DNA of 64,000 bases from Aedes albopictus (Eukaryota; Arthropoda; Insecta; Diptera; Culicidae). The DNA lies in NCBI RefSeq assembly GCF_035046485.1, contig NC_085138.1:272223694-272287693 (forward strand), written 5' to 3'. The notes beneath the pieces are model-generated. The model saw only the letters and a list, made by a program, of their open reading frames with translations, did not search any database and was not told the origin of the DNA. Shown one piece after another: positions 43,713-53,827 of the stretch (its first letter is position 1; every line of letters starts with the position of its first letter). Position numbers and translations under genes: made by a program.

Positions 43713-43727
43713 ATAAAATCCGACCGA
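43713..43727 (+). repeat. Right target-site duplication of I-clade LINE
   Basis: ATAAAATCCGACCGA, identical to 40407-40421. It partly merges with the TAA-repeat tail. Confidence 0.9.
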
Positions 43728-43914
43728 CTTCTGTAAGTTGAACACTTGGTGCGCATAACAGATCACAGTTATAAGCACACAATGCATGTTGGGCATCTAC
43801 AAACCAGTTAAACGGTTGGTCAAACCTGGAGAAACGCGTTGACCTGTAATTTAACGTAGAAGGTCATGGGTTTCTCAGGGCGTTGCTGGGGGTCTAAAGG
43901 CCATTCGCAACTCA

Positions 43915-44800
43915 GCAACTACTTTGTCAGGCGGTTTCTGAGTGAGGAACGTATATCGCCATCATAGCGAACCCATACCGAGTACCCACCGGCAAAGGCA
44001 ATTGGGTTACGGAATGGTCCAGAAAAATGGCGGCGATATGGACTACGGGTAAATATGCCGTCCAGGAGTTGGTCACTACTACCTATGAGGACTTCGTGGT
44101 CGCCAATAAGGCGACCTAATAGGGCGAAGGCCGGTGGTAATAGCGGGTGACTTCAATGCCTGGGCCGTAGAATGGGGTAGCCGTTTTACGAATCAGCGGG
44201 ATCAGATCCTGCTAGAGACACTAGCCACTCTAGATGCCGACCTGGCTAATGTCGGTACCAAGAGTACCTTTTGTAGTATTGACGTTACTTTTCGTAGTCC
44301 TGTGATAACAAGTAGTTCGAACTGGAGAGTAGACGATAGCTACACTAACAGCGATCACCTGGCGGTTCGCTACAGTATCGACTACAATAACAGCAGGCAG
44401 TGGGTAGAGGCAGAGAAGGTTAAGCCGAAGCCAAGCCCTCGCAGGTGGAAGACAACATACTTCGTCGAGGGGTATTTAGGGAGGTGCTCCGCCGTGAGCG
44501 AAACCTACTAGACGGCGACGTGCTGGTGGCGGTGCTCTTGCGTGCGTGCTGATCCTAGTCCTTGGCCTTCTTTCGTAGGACAGCTGGTGATGAGGAGAGG
44601 GTCGCCCATGTGGAACTTTGGGGAATAGCAAATTCCCTTAGCGTAGGTAAGGCCCCAGTTTCGGACGGGGTTCTGACCGTAGACTTTATCCTGTCGATTA
44701 CAAAATTCGCCTGGATAGCGCTTCAGCGTAAGATAAGGGGGATTCGCTATTGTGCAGTAGTGACTCTGGATGTAAAAAAACGCGTGTAATTGCGCCAATT
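43915..44800 (+). pseudogene. R1-clade LINE, decayed and internally deleted endonuclease/RT
   Basis: The clearest part is the endonuclease C-terminal half at 44134-44420: VIAGDFNAWAVEWGS with the catalytic Asp/Asn, IDVTFRSP, and TNSDHLAVRYSI with the SDH motif. The N-terminal half upstream (from about 43915) is broken and deleted. Downstream, 44562-44789 reads DEERVAHVELWGIANSLSVG and IRGIRYCAVVTLDVKKRV, which correspond to RT-start and RT-palm segments joined by a deletion. It belongs to the same clade as the minus-strand copy at 21.3-23.3 kb, which has DEERITYVELAGIAKCLSVG. Confidence 0.8.
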
Positions 44801-45204
44801 GTCCGACTTTTGCCGATTGCCGATGCCAGTAGGCATCAATTCTTGATGCTTGCAAAACAGTTGAGCGCGGGAGTGGGGTTGACCCTGCGTCGAGGACAAA
44901 GGGAGTGGTGAGGACCACTCGGGAAACTGGCCAAGCTACAGCATGTTATCGTGATGGACTCTCCAGAGTGAGTCATCGATGTTCGTTGCTGCAGGCTACG
45001 CAGCTAACCTTGAGAGCACGATGTGCACTAGCCCCTCTCTGAAGCAATGCATTCTTGGTGGATCCGGAGACGAAGGGTTTGACAACCATGGGAATGTTGT
45101 TTAGTTCTGGATATAGTAGTTCTGGTTTCTACTTTTGTTGTAGCAGACGGCCTTAACCTCACACTACTCGGATCTTCCTGTTCGGGTGTTGAACAGATAT
45201 TCCC
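44801..45204. other. Non-coding stretch after R1 fragment
   Basis: There is no recognisable frame. It may be R1-derived but no motif supports that. Confidence 0.35.
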
Positions 45205-45425
45205 TTCATGGTTCAGAAGGAAGGAGGGTTCAAGGGGGTCTCGGGTGATTCAGGGGGTTTCAGAGGCGTTTTAGGGGGCCCCAGGGGGTTTCAGGTTTCA
45301 TCGGATCTCAGGGGCGTTTCAAGGAGTCCCATGGGACTTTATGGAGTACCGGGAGGTCTCGAGGGCGTTTCAGGGAGTCCCAGAGGGTTAGGAGAGGCTC
45401 CTAGCTCGTCGAGATGTCGAGACCG
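45205..45425 (+). repeat. Minisatellite of the GGTTTCAGGGG type, block F
   Basis: Degenerate units of about 24-28 bp resemble 'gggcgtttcagggagtccca'. Related blocks lie at 46853-47175 and 57040-57290. The plus-strand frame across it (repeated GVSGSPRG-like peptide) is a repeat artefact. Confidence 0.75.
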
Positions 45426-45472
45426 ATGTTTGGAGTCCCAAGAAAATATATTTCGATGAACAATTTTATATA

Positions 45473-46478
45473 GGGGGATTAGGGGAATAATGGACACCCG
45501 GGGCGAAATGGACACCCCTGTTTTTGCCGAAACCGTTGACTTTTATGTAAAACTTTTAATGCATAAGTCTAAAGGAACAAGTCATTGTTCTATTTTTCAA
45601 AAGTACCATTTATATCCCTTCAAAATAACCAAAATATCATTGAAATTGAAGTATGCTTTTCATATGGTGGATTTCTTATAATTTCGAAGCAGCAGCAAAT
45701 AAGGTATTGCGAGTGTTTGAGTATGTCCACCATAAAAACAAGTGAATTGTTAGCTTATCTACATGTATACGCAGATTTAGCAATGGATGAAGTATTACAT
45801 TTTTGATCAAAACTTACTCAAAAAAGCAATTTCAATGCAGTAGTCGATTCGGGGCGAAATGAACACTGGCAATTATGAATGAATGTACGCGCGTTGCATA
45901 CTGTTAGGTGTTTTAGAGAGTTTGGAAAAAATCAATCCGATTATTTTAGCCTAAAATTTATTTAATTAACTTTGATGATATGAAAACTCGTCTAAGGTGG
46001 AGTATTATATCTGTGGTATTAATATCCGTAGGCAAATTACTTTATGCCCCGATGGGTGTCCATTTCGCCCCGTACCTTTCCGGCCAGCCCCAAAAAACAC
46101 ACGGTTTGAGGAGCGGACCTGGTGTGATGGTTAGAACACTTGACTATCACGCCGAGGACCTGGGATCGAATCCCACTCCCGACAAACTCGCAAAATGTGA
46201 GTTCTTCCTTCGGAAGGGAAGTAAAGCGTGGGTCCCGAGATGAACTAGCCCCGGGCTAAAAATCTCGTTAATACAGATAAAAAAAACACACGGTTTACAA
46301 TTCACTATTTCTTCACAATTATGACATTCTACCTGCTGCAAATTATTGAAATACGTAGGAAACAAGTTAAAGTTGTAAGCTAACTGATAATATGTTAAGT
46401 TTTTGTCTGTTATACAGGCCTAACATCGTGCCTAACATACTCATTTGCTTAGGGTGTCCATTATGCCCCTAATCCCCC
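45473..46478. mobile_element. TA-flanked TIR element with sub-terminal repeats, carrying a SINE
   Basis: The ends GGGGGATTAGGGGAATAATG and, inverted, GGGGGATTAGGGGCATAATG are near-identical terminal repeats flanked by TA (45471-45472 and 46479-46480). Sub-terminal copies of 'GGGGCGAAATGGACACC' occur at about 45500 and 45850 and inverted at about 46053, likely transposase-binding repeats. There is no transposase. Without the nested SINE (46108-46280) and its duplicated target the element is about 0.82 kb. TA flanks suggest mobilisation by a Tc1/mariner-like enzyme. Confidence 0.8.
46092..46296 (+). mobile_element. Full-length tRNA-derived SINE (46108-46280) with 16-bp target duplications
   Basis: AAAAAACACACGGTTT occurs at 46092-46107 and 46281-46296. 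The 173-bp insert begins with a tRNA-like head of about 75 nt, with box A in 'tggtgtgatggttagaac' and box B in 'gggatcgaatccc'. It then has a body ('cggaagggaagtaaagcg') and the 3' end 'gctaaaaatctcgttaatac' plus 'agata' and an A run. RNA polymerase III would transcribe it from the internal boxes, and a partner LINE supplies retrotransposition. A 3' fragment of the same family lies at 63541-63590. Confidence 0.85.
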
Positions 46479-46852
46479 TATTTTGTGCAAAATGTACACT
46501 TCAAGGTTCAAACTCTATTGTAAAGAAATCATCAAAAATCATGTCCGTGAAAAAAATACATGAAAGCAAATGCAAAACGGCTAATATCTGAAGAATGATA
46601 GGCTGTGGAAATATGGAGCCGTCGGCAAATTTTTGCACCTTAAAAATAAAAAAAAATACCGTCTTCACCATGCCGCTAAACTGAAATATGGCCAATATTA
46701 CTTTTAGGACTTTTATACATTATCGTAAAAAAAAATACATCCATTCAGAATGCTAGTTCATAGAAATATTTTTCAAATGACTCTAAACGTCGATCTCAAC
46801 ATCTTGACGAGCTAGATGTTTTTCCATGTATTTTCAGTCCTGCCTGCCCCAT
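46479..46852. other. Non-coding stretch
   Basis: AT-rich sequence with several A runs. No gene or recognisable repeat. Confidence 0.4.
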
Positions 46853-47175
46853 TGTGGAGTGTTTCAAGGGGTCTCATGGGCTTCTCAGGGCGTCTCAGGA
46901 TGGTAACAAGGGGTCAGTGGCATGTTAGGGATTTTCAGAGATGTTTCAGGGGGTCCCAGGGGAGCAACAGGGAAGTTCCGGGGTTTCAGGGGCATATCAG
47001 GGGAACTCAGGGAGGTTTCAGGTGATCTCAGGGGAGATTTAGGAGTTCTCAGTGGCGTTTTAGAGAGTTTCCGAGGTCCCACGGGGTTTCAGAGTGGTAT
47101 CTGGAGTACTCAGGGGCGCTTCAGGGGGATTTTGGGGGTACCATAAGGTCTCAGGAGCACTTCAGGGTATCCCAG
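46853..47175 (+). repeat. Minisatellite of the GGTTTCAGGGG type, block G
   Basis: Degenerate units of about 24-28 bp with 'tttcaggggcRtWtcagggg' and 'ctcaggggMgtttcag' phrases. Open frames occur on both strands because the unit lacks stops. It is probably of the same origin as block F; the two are separated by the TIR element and about 370 bp. Confidence 0.75.
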
Positions 47176-48359
47176 CACCCCGCTAGATTGATATATGTTC
47201 GTAGACCATACCAACCAAATGCTACCTAAATAATCTGTAACATTATCTTCTTTCGGTCACCCCAGGAACATACGTTTACACATCGATTACCACTGATGTT
47301 TTCCCGTGGCACAATCGATGCCCCGCCAATCGAATAATCGTTTTAAATAATCAATAAATTACTCCTAAATTAGACTCAATGAATATTTTAGCGAACAGCG
47401 GTAATTTATTGCCGAGGCCGTTACATGGTAGGTACCTAGACCTTAGCTAATTTCCTCGGTAATCAGAGCACGGGAAATTCATTCAACTTGGTGGAACAAC
47501 CATTCAGATTGAGGAATTTATTTACTGGCAGCAGCGGACTTCCATTCCCAGCATGGTTCAGCCGACTCGGAATCTATAGCATCTGGCTTCTTGAGAGGTG
47601 ACTGTGATGAGATCGTTTCTTGCAAAGGCAACACGTGTGGAGTGGGATGAACAAAAGATGCTTACTGATAAAAGTATCGCTGCTAACTGTGTTCGCTGCA
47701 AGTTGCAGTGGTTGGGTTGACGCAATAAAAACGGGTCTGTTTGGAAGTCTATTGGAAAGGCGCGAAAAATACCACTATAAATCACTCGATTTGCTCAATT
47801 ATATGCAATTATCGGCTTCAATGGTGTTCGCTTAGTAGCTGTTTATCGGAGGAGATCGAAGTTGGAGGCACGGAATAAAATAGAGAAATACGAGTGTTTT
47901 GCTAATAGAATCACGTTTATCGATGGTTCAGAGTGATTCATTGCTGGAAATATTAGATTCAAAGACGCATTGAAAATTTTGGTTGAGCAATTATTCAAAT
48001 GACTTGTTTCAATTTAGTGATTGAACAAAGTTTCAACCAGATCAGATCAACAAACTCTCACGATACATAGTGGGACGAATTCTAAAAAAAAACGAAATCT
48101 CGTTAGTTTGTACTAAACAATTCAAAAATGAAAGTAGGTACTGCTTTAAAATGACGAGATTGCAAATATGCATTCTTCGAAAGAGGTGGAAACTGCGAGC
48201 AATCTTATGATATATGTGGTAACCATCCCTGGTAGGAAGTTTGGCACGGAAGTACCTTGATGAAAGGAAGGGAGAGGGATGGACGAGCGGCTAATTACAG
48301 CGTATGTTTCCCATTTAAGGGGCGGCTGATCGACGTCCGAGTGCCAGGGAAGGACTCTA
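47176..48359. other. Non-coding stretch, no gene recognised
   Basis: The 71-codon plus-strand frame at 47620-47835 starts with a hydrophobic segment but no family was recognised. There is no splice-bounded exon and no TE landmarks. Confidence 0.35.
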
Positions 48360-50424
48360 AGCACAACTGTGCACTATGATCCTCCCAAAAGTAGGAGGTT
48401 GCTGTCCGGCCCTGCGAGCCAGCTGTAAAAAGAATTGCAACAGAAAACCTGCAACAGAATAACACGATTCAATACCAACAACGACCCCAGTGAACAGAAA
48501 GGCGATTGGAAACTTGGTGCGTGGAACTGCCGATCAACTGAAGGACCGTGGGTTTGGCATCGTAGTTCTGCGGGAGGTGTGTTGGACAAGATCTATGGTA
48601 AGACCCTTTACAGGGAATACTACCATCTCCCAGTGTAGCGGTAACACACGTGACATGGGAACAGAATGTGCAAGTTGAGGATCAAGGGCCGATACTTCAA
48701 CTTCAGCATAATCAATGTGCATAGCCTTCACTCCGGAAGCACTAATAATTTCACGGACGCATTCTACGCTCAGCTTGAACGCGAGTACGGCCGCTGTCCA
48801 TGCCACGGCGTCAAGATCGTCATAGGAGATTTAAACGCTCACGTAGGCCAGGAGGAGGAATTTAGACCGACGATTAAGTTAAGTGCCCAACAGTTGACAA
48901 TGAAAACGGCCAACGATTCAATGGTTTCGCTACGGCACAATCTAGAGCGACTGAATCAACTGGATGACGTCCCAGCATACGCGTAGAATCTCAGGACAGC
49001 GTTGCCGGACGAGAGCTAGTTCGATGTGGCCCCTCTAGAGGCCTGCGTAAGAACAGTAAAAGCAGCCATCAATGACGCAACCGAGAGCACCATCGAGTAC
49101 GCGATGGAAAGAAGTCGACGAAACGAATGGTTCGACGAGAAGTGAAGAACGATTTTTAAGGAGAAGAACGCAGCACGAGCGGTAATGCTGCAGCAAGGAA
49201 TCCGGCAGAACGTGGAACGTTACAAACAGAAGCAGAAACAGCAGACCCGTCTCTTTCGGGGAAAAAGCACCACCTGGAAGAAGCGGAGTGTGAGGAAATG
49301 GAACTGCTGTGCCGTTCCCATGAAACACGGAAGTTCTACATGAAGCTCAACGCATCCTGCAACGACTTCGTGACGCGATCCGAAATATGCAGGGACGGAG
49401 GCCGCTTGACGGACGGACGTGAGGTGATCGTAACGTGGAAGTAGCACTTCGATGAGCATCCGAATGGCGTGGATATCGCAGGCACGGGAGACCACGACAG
49501 CGGAGGGGACGACTACGCCAATGCAGCAGAAGGCCGGAAATGAGCCATCTCCCAGGCTGAGGGACGTTAAGCTCAAAACCAACAAAGCAGCTCTGCCGTA
49601 ATTCTGCAAAGTGACGTAAGCGCCATTCAAAATGTCGATATTTTTTGGTATGTTATATATAATATCTGGTGTAAAAATAACACTGTGGTGTGCCTGCTAT
49701 TAGAATGCAAGATCTAGTCGTAATCTATCATCTATGGAAAGAAACTTAGAGGATGAGCAAGAGGTGTATGCATAATAACCACAAAATGGGCCAAAACTAT
49801 CAATGTCGCTTACGTCACTTTGCAGAATTACGGCAGAGCTGGTATGGATGGTATGTATCGCAGCTGAACTCATCAAGATGGGCCCAGAAAAGTTGGCCAC
49901 CTGTCTGCACCAGTTGTCCGGTTGACCAGCTACCGGAGGAATGGAAGGAAGGGGTAATCTGCCCCATTCACAAGAAAGGCGATCATTTGGAATGTGAGAA
50001 CTTCAGAGCGATCACTATTTTTAATACTGCCTACAAAGTGCTATCCCAGATCATCTTCTGTCGTCTGTCACCTAAAACTGATGAGTTCGTGAGAAGTTGT
50101 CGAGCCGACTTTATCGACGGCCGTTCGACAACGGACCAGATCTTCACCGTACGGTAAATTCTCCAAAAATGCCGTGAATACTAGGTCCCAACTCATCACC
50201 TATTCATCGACTTCAAAGCAGCATACGATACTATGACAAATCATGGACGAAAACGGCTTTCCTGGGAAACTGACTAGACTGATTAAAGCAACAATGGACG
50301 ATGTGCAAAACTGCGTAAGGCTTTCGGGTGATCTATCCAGTTCATTCGAATCTCGCTGGGGACTGCGACAAGGTGACGGACTCTCCTGCCTATACTCTTT
50401 AACAACGCTCTGGAAGATGTAATA
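48360..50424 (+). pseudogene. RTE-clade LINE, decayed ORF, interrupted by two MITEs
   Basis: Endonuclease pieces are KGDWKLGAWNCRST (N-terminal strand; about 48490), NFSIINVHSLHSGS and VKIVIGDLNAHVGQEEEFRP (about 48690-48870). RT pieces are LPEEWKEGVICPIHKKGDH, FRAITIFNTAYKVLSQIIFC and DGRSTTDQIFTVR (49930-50155), followed in shifted frames by FIDFKAAYDT-like and WGLRQGDGLSC-like text to about 50424. The order and motifs are those of RTE-clade elements such as mosquito JAM1. Frameshifts, stops and a deletion in the endonuclease make it dead. It is split by MITEs at 49593-49836 and 50425-50639. Confidence 0.85.
49593..49836. mobile_element. MITE (244 bp) inside the RTE LINE, AGCT target duplication
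   Basis: The ends CTGCCGTAATTCTGCAAAGT...GACGTAAGCG and the inverted right end match perfectly over 30 bp. AGCT flanks both sides (49589-49592 and 49837-49840). The LINE reading 'aacaaagcagct' resumes with 'ggtatggatgg' after it, consistent with a clean insertion into an old LINE. There is no coding capacity. The superfamily is not clear from the ends. Confidence 0.85.
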
Positions 50425-50639
50425 GGGCATCGCGCCACTTGGGCGGTGGCTTCTATATTCGTCTGTTTTCCACTATAACTCAGTCAAATTTGAACCAATT
50501 GATACAACTTTTGGAATGTGATAAGATAGGTATAGTATCTACCCGTGTACAACATTTCAAGTCAATTGGTTCAAAATTGACTGAGTTATAGTGGAAAACA
50601 GACGAATATAGAAGCCGCCGCCCAAGTGGCGCGATACCC
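50425..50639. mobile_element. Palindromic MITE (215 bp), TA target duplication, inside RTE LINE
   Basis: Each arm is about 80 bp: GGGCATCGCGCCACTTGGGC on the left and GGGTATCGCGCCACTTGGGC inverted on the right, and the match extends through 'actataactcagtcaa' into 'gaaccaattga'. TA flanks lie at 50423-50424 and 50640-50641. Removing the element restores 'gtaatacgac', which fits the RTE reading frame before the LINE ends. The whole element can fold into one hairpin. Confidence 0.9.
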
Positions 50640-50643
50640 TACG

Positions 50644-51190
50644 ACAATAATGTTTACATTTAACAAGTTGTGTGGTTGCGTCAACAGGTTCTTCGTCACA
50701 GCTTCTAGCTGAAAGAGTGTTCTTTAAACAGCTACGAAGCGCTGCTATTTTGTGTATTTGGCAACATTACAAAATGTATTGTATAAAAGCAGCTGTTGTA
50801 TTGCCTGGGACTTTTACTCGATTTGCACATCTTCCGGCATTGAATTAACGTGCAATAAAAGCAACTCAAATAATTTCACAGCACAGAGATGGATAACTGT
50901 AAAGAATTTGTGTAGTAGCTATATATCCCGCTTAAAGTTTGTTTTGATAATAATGTTTACATCCGACAAGCCGTGTTGGTATACCAACAGATTCTTTATT
51001 ACAGCTTCTAGCTGTAATGAAATCGCAAAACGGCCTTTAAAGCGCTGTTGGTTTAGGGATTTGTCAGTATAACGAATTGTACTGTATAGTAGCAGATGTT
51101 TTGTTAGTGGGGACTCCTATTCGATTTGCTCAAGTTTACACATTTTCCAAGAAATCTCCCGGAGTAAGAATAGAGTGGAGTAAAGGCAAC
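50644..51190 (+). repeat. Diverged tandem duplication, unit about 300 bp
   Basis: The unit starting at about 50644 ('aataatgtttacatttaaca') is repeated from about 50948 ('aataatgtttacatccgaca'). Shared landmarks in order are 'caacagRttctt', 'cagcttctagctg', 'aagcgctg', 'gtattg' and 'actcgatttgc'. It is non-coding and its class is unknown. Confidence 0.65.
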
Positions 51191-53612
51191 CTTTACTGAA
51201 AACCGAGTTTGGTAGCTGTATGGTGCTCGTTTTGCAGTCGTATATTAGCTTACGATTTATATTTGACTAGCTTCCCTTTTATTCAGCTTTGACTGCTTTT
51301 ATTCGATGGTTACACAACAGAAAGCAAATCACCGAAGCTCATAGCGCTGAAAATGTTAGTTAGATAAGACCCCAATCTTAAATGTAATCAAATGTATGTA
51401 TGTATGTATATTTTCATCAGGAGCTTGTTATTCCAATTGATATCTTGGAGAGCAACACTCTGTTTGTTGCAGTAATTGAGTATTGAAGCTTCGTGTACTA
51501 TAATATCTCAACAAAGCGACCGGTTCCCGTACTCACCTTTCATTAAGTCATTGTTGCGCCATTCAAAAACAGGTAGCATAACGATTTTACGACTCCGTGC
51601 ATATTGGTTGTTACGTTTACTGTTTGTACATTTGTTGTAGGTTTCCTAAAAGCAGCATACGTTGCTCATGGCAATCGACCTAGGAATCACTGTCACGATT
51701 TTTACAACTTCCATAAATGTGCTCTAAAACTTTTATTGACGAGCATTTAGTGAAAAAACTAATGCGAAAAATGAACCTAACCCGCTAGCTACCGAACTAG
51801 CTCCAAAAATACCGCAAAGCCGGAAGATGAACAATATTAGTGTAATAATTTTATTTGAACAATAATTTGCCGAACAAATGTGTCTGGATCCACAGAGAGG
51901 TGTGAAGGTGTGAATTGTACGGATCTTCCGGCTGATTTTTTTTTGTTGCGAATGTGATACGATGTAAAGATCGAAAATAAAATCGTTCCCAGGGACTGTT
52001 TCACAAAGAAATGAACGATTGTTTCCATTTGAGTTTTTATTTTTATTGATTATCAGTTGGAATTTTCAGCTTTATTGGATTGGACATAAACAATTGAATT
52101 CATTGCCTCTTCCGCTTTTTTTTTTGGTTGAATTGGGTTTTTGTTTTTCATGGCATCATTATTGCTAGAAAGTTATGATCAATGCGAAAAATATTTCTCT
52201 TGGAAGTGGGACAGAATATCATTACGCTATGCTTGATGCAATAATTTATCTTAAAGTTCAATTGTCATTAGAGTTATGTACACAACAGTATGGACTTCTA
52301 TGTATTTCGACTAACTGCCTTCCATGATTATCTAGGACGAGTATGTATAGAAATAACAATTAAGCCTTGTTCACTTGGCTCTGCTTTTTTCAGTGTGTAC
52401 TTTTATAAAGTGATTGATATCCCAAAGATACGCTGGATGATGATGATGACTTCTATCACTGGACAAAGATTAATGTTTTACACTCAATTTTGAGTATGGT
52501 TAGATCAGTTGATCTTCTTTTGGGGGACAGTTCACCATGTGATCGAATTGAACATTTATTGCACATTTTATTTTTTTTTAATTTTATTCCGAGAAAGGGT
52601 TGTTCAGTAAGAATACGAATATTGGCCATCGGTCACGATAGTGTTTTTTATATTTTTCGCAGAAGTTCTGGCTTACAAGTTTGTTGATATTACTGTACAC
52701 ATTATACAACTTTAAAATAATTTTAATAATGAGTGAAAATAAATAATGAGGAAAATGGTTTTGCAATAAATAAACGGTAATATTTTAACTTTATGCATAA
52801 ATTTTTCTAAAGTCTGAGTTGGCGGTGATGATCTTGCAACGTGGACACGTTTTCGAGGAATCCTGTTGGGGAATGGAGAATACGATTTTTTATTAGTGAA
52901 GTTGACTGGAGTGATTTGAATGCATATAGGGGAAAATGGAGGGGGGGTTGTTTTCGAAAGCTGTTGAACTCAGAATTGGCCTCAAATCCTTCACCACCAA
53001 GCTGATTTATACGCCCAAGTTTCAGGAAATTTATCCGACGAAAAAATCCCTCATGACGAAAAGAACAAACTTGCCGATAATACCAATCGTCACAATATGA
53101 TTTTTCCGGTTTATGGAAAAACATACAATATTCATCTATTTCGTGAGGGGTCCAAAACTTGTTTTTTTTTTAAATCACGTACATCTATTATTTGAATCTC
53201 AACGTAAAATGTACCGAAATACTTTGTCGAAGACAGCAAGTGATCCGACACTTGTGAAAAAAGCTTAATTTTTTCAAAATGAGGTTGAATAAAAGGCTGC
53301 AGAAGATAGAGTAATATGATCCTAAAAACATCAATATTGTAAAGGTTTAACCGTTTGACTATTGTGGTCAAACATAGCATAAGTCTGGTGTGTAGCTTCC
53401 CTAAGAATCTGTCAACAGTAAAATCCATAAATAATAATGTTACAACATACCGTTTCGGTGATCCAGCATTCCTCGCAGAGATAGTGACCACATATTTTTG
53501 AAATAATTAAAGCTTTACACTTTTCCTGTGAATTAGAAAAATAACAGAGAAACAAAAAATGCAAGTCAATACATTATCTCCTCATGTCCTGGAATCTACG
53601 AGCTAACCTTAC
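51191..53612. other. Non-coding stretch, probably intron of the RNF220-like gene
   Basis: No exon encoding the rest of the RING (CWHVHCEECW-type text or CPQCN) was found on the minus strand here. An ATGT microsatellite lies at about 51390-51410. The segment at 53130-53500, open on the minus strand for 119 codons, has no recognisable domain and looks like TE sequence. Confidence 0.4.
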
Positions 53613-53827
53613 ATATGAAACATTTGTAGTGTGGCGAGCCTTCCAGCTCTCGTATCCGAGCTTTGAGCTCCTCGAGCACTTGTGCCTTGGAGGCCGGTTC
53701 CGTCGGCTCCGAAGTGCTCACGTACGAATCGGAGTTGGGCGTTGTACCGGCCGTTCGGATCGTCATCGAGTCCGTGGCGGAATCTATTTCCACCGACGAA
53801 GTGGCCTCTTCCGTGCTGTTGAGGAAG
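53613..53827 (-). CDS. RNF220: RNF220-like exon e (coiled segment and start of RING)
   Basis: Acceptor taaattcag|CTTCCT and donor ATAT|GTAAGG. It encodes SFLNSTEEATSSVEIDSATD, KAQVLEELKARIRELEG and SPHYKCFI. The donor falls after the first base of the codon for the second zinc-binding Cys, so the RING proper is completed by a later exon that is absent here. Confidence 0.88.

Noticed and set aside
44562..44789. 75-codon frame considered as an independent gene
   Set aside because: It is R1-clade RT text joined by a deletion, continuous with the endonuclease fragment upstream.
53132..53491. 119-codon minus-strand frame just downstream of the RNF220-like exons, tested as the missing RING exon
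   Set aside because: It has no CxxC/CxH pattern of a RING and is not bounded by a suitable acceptor.
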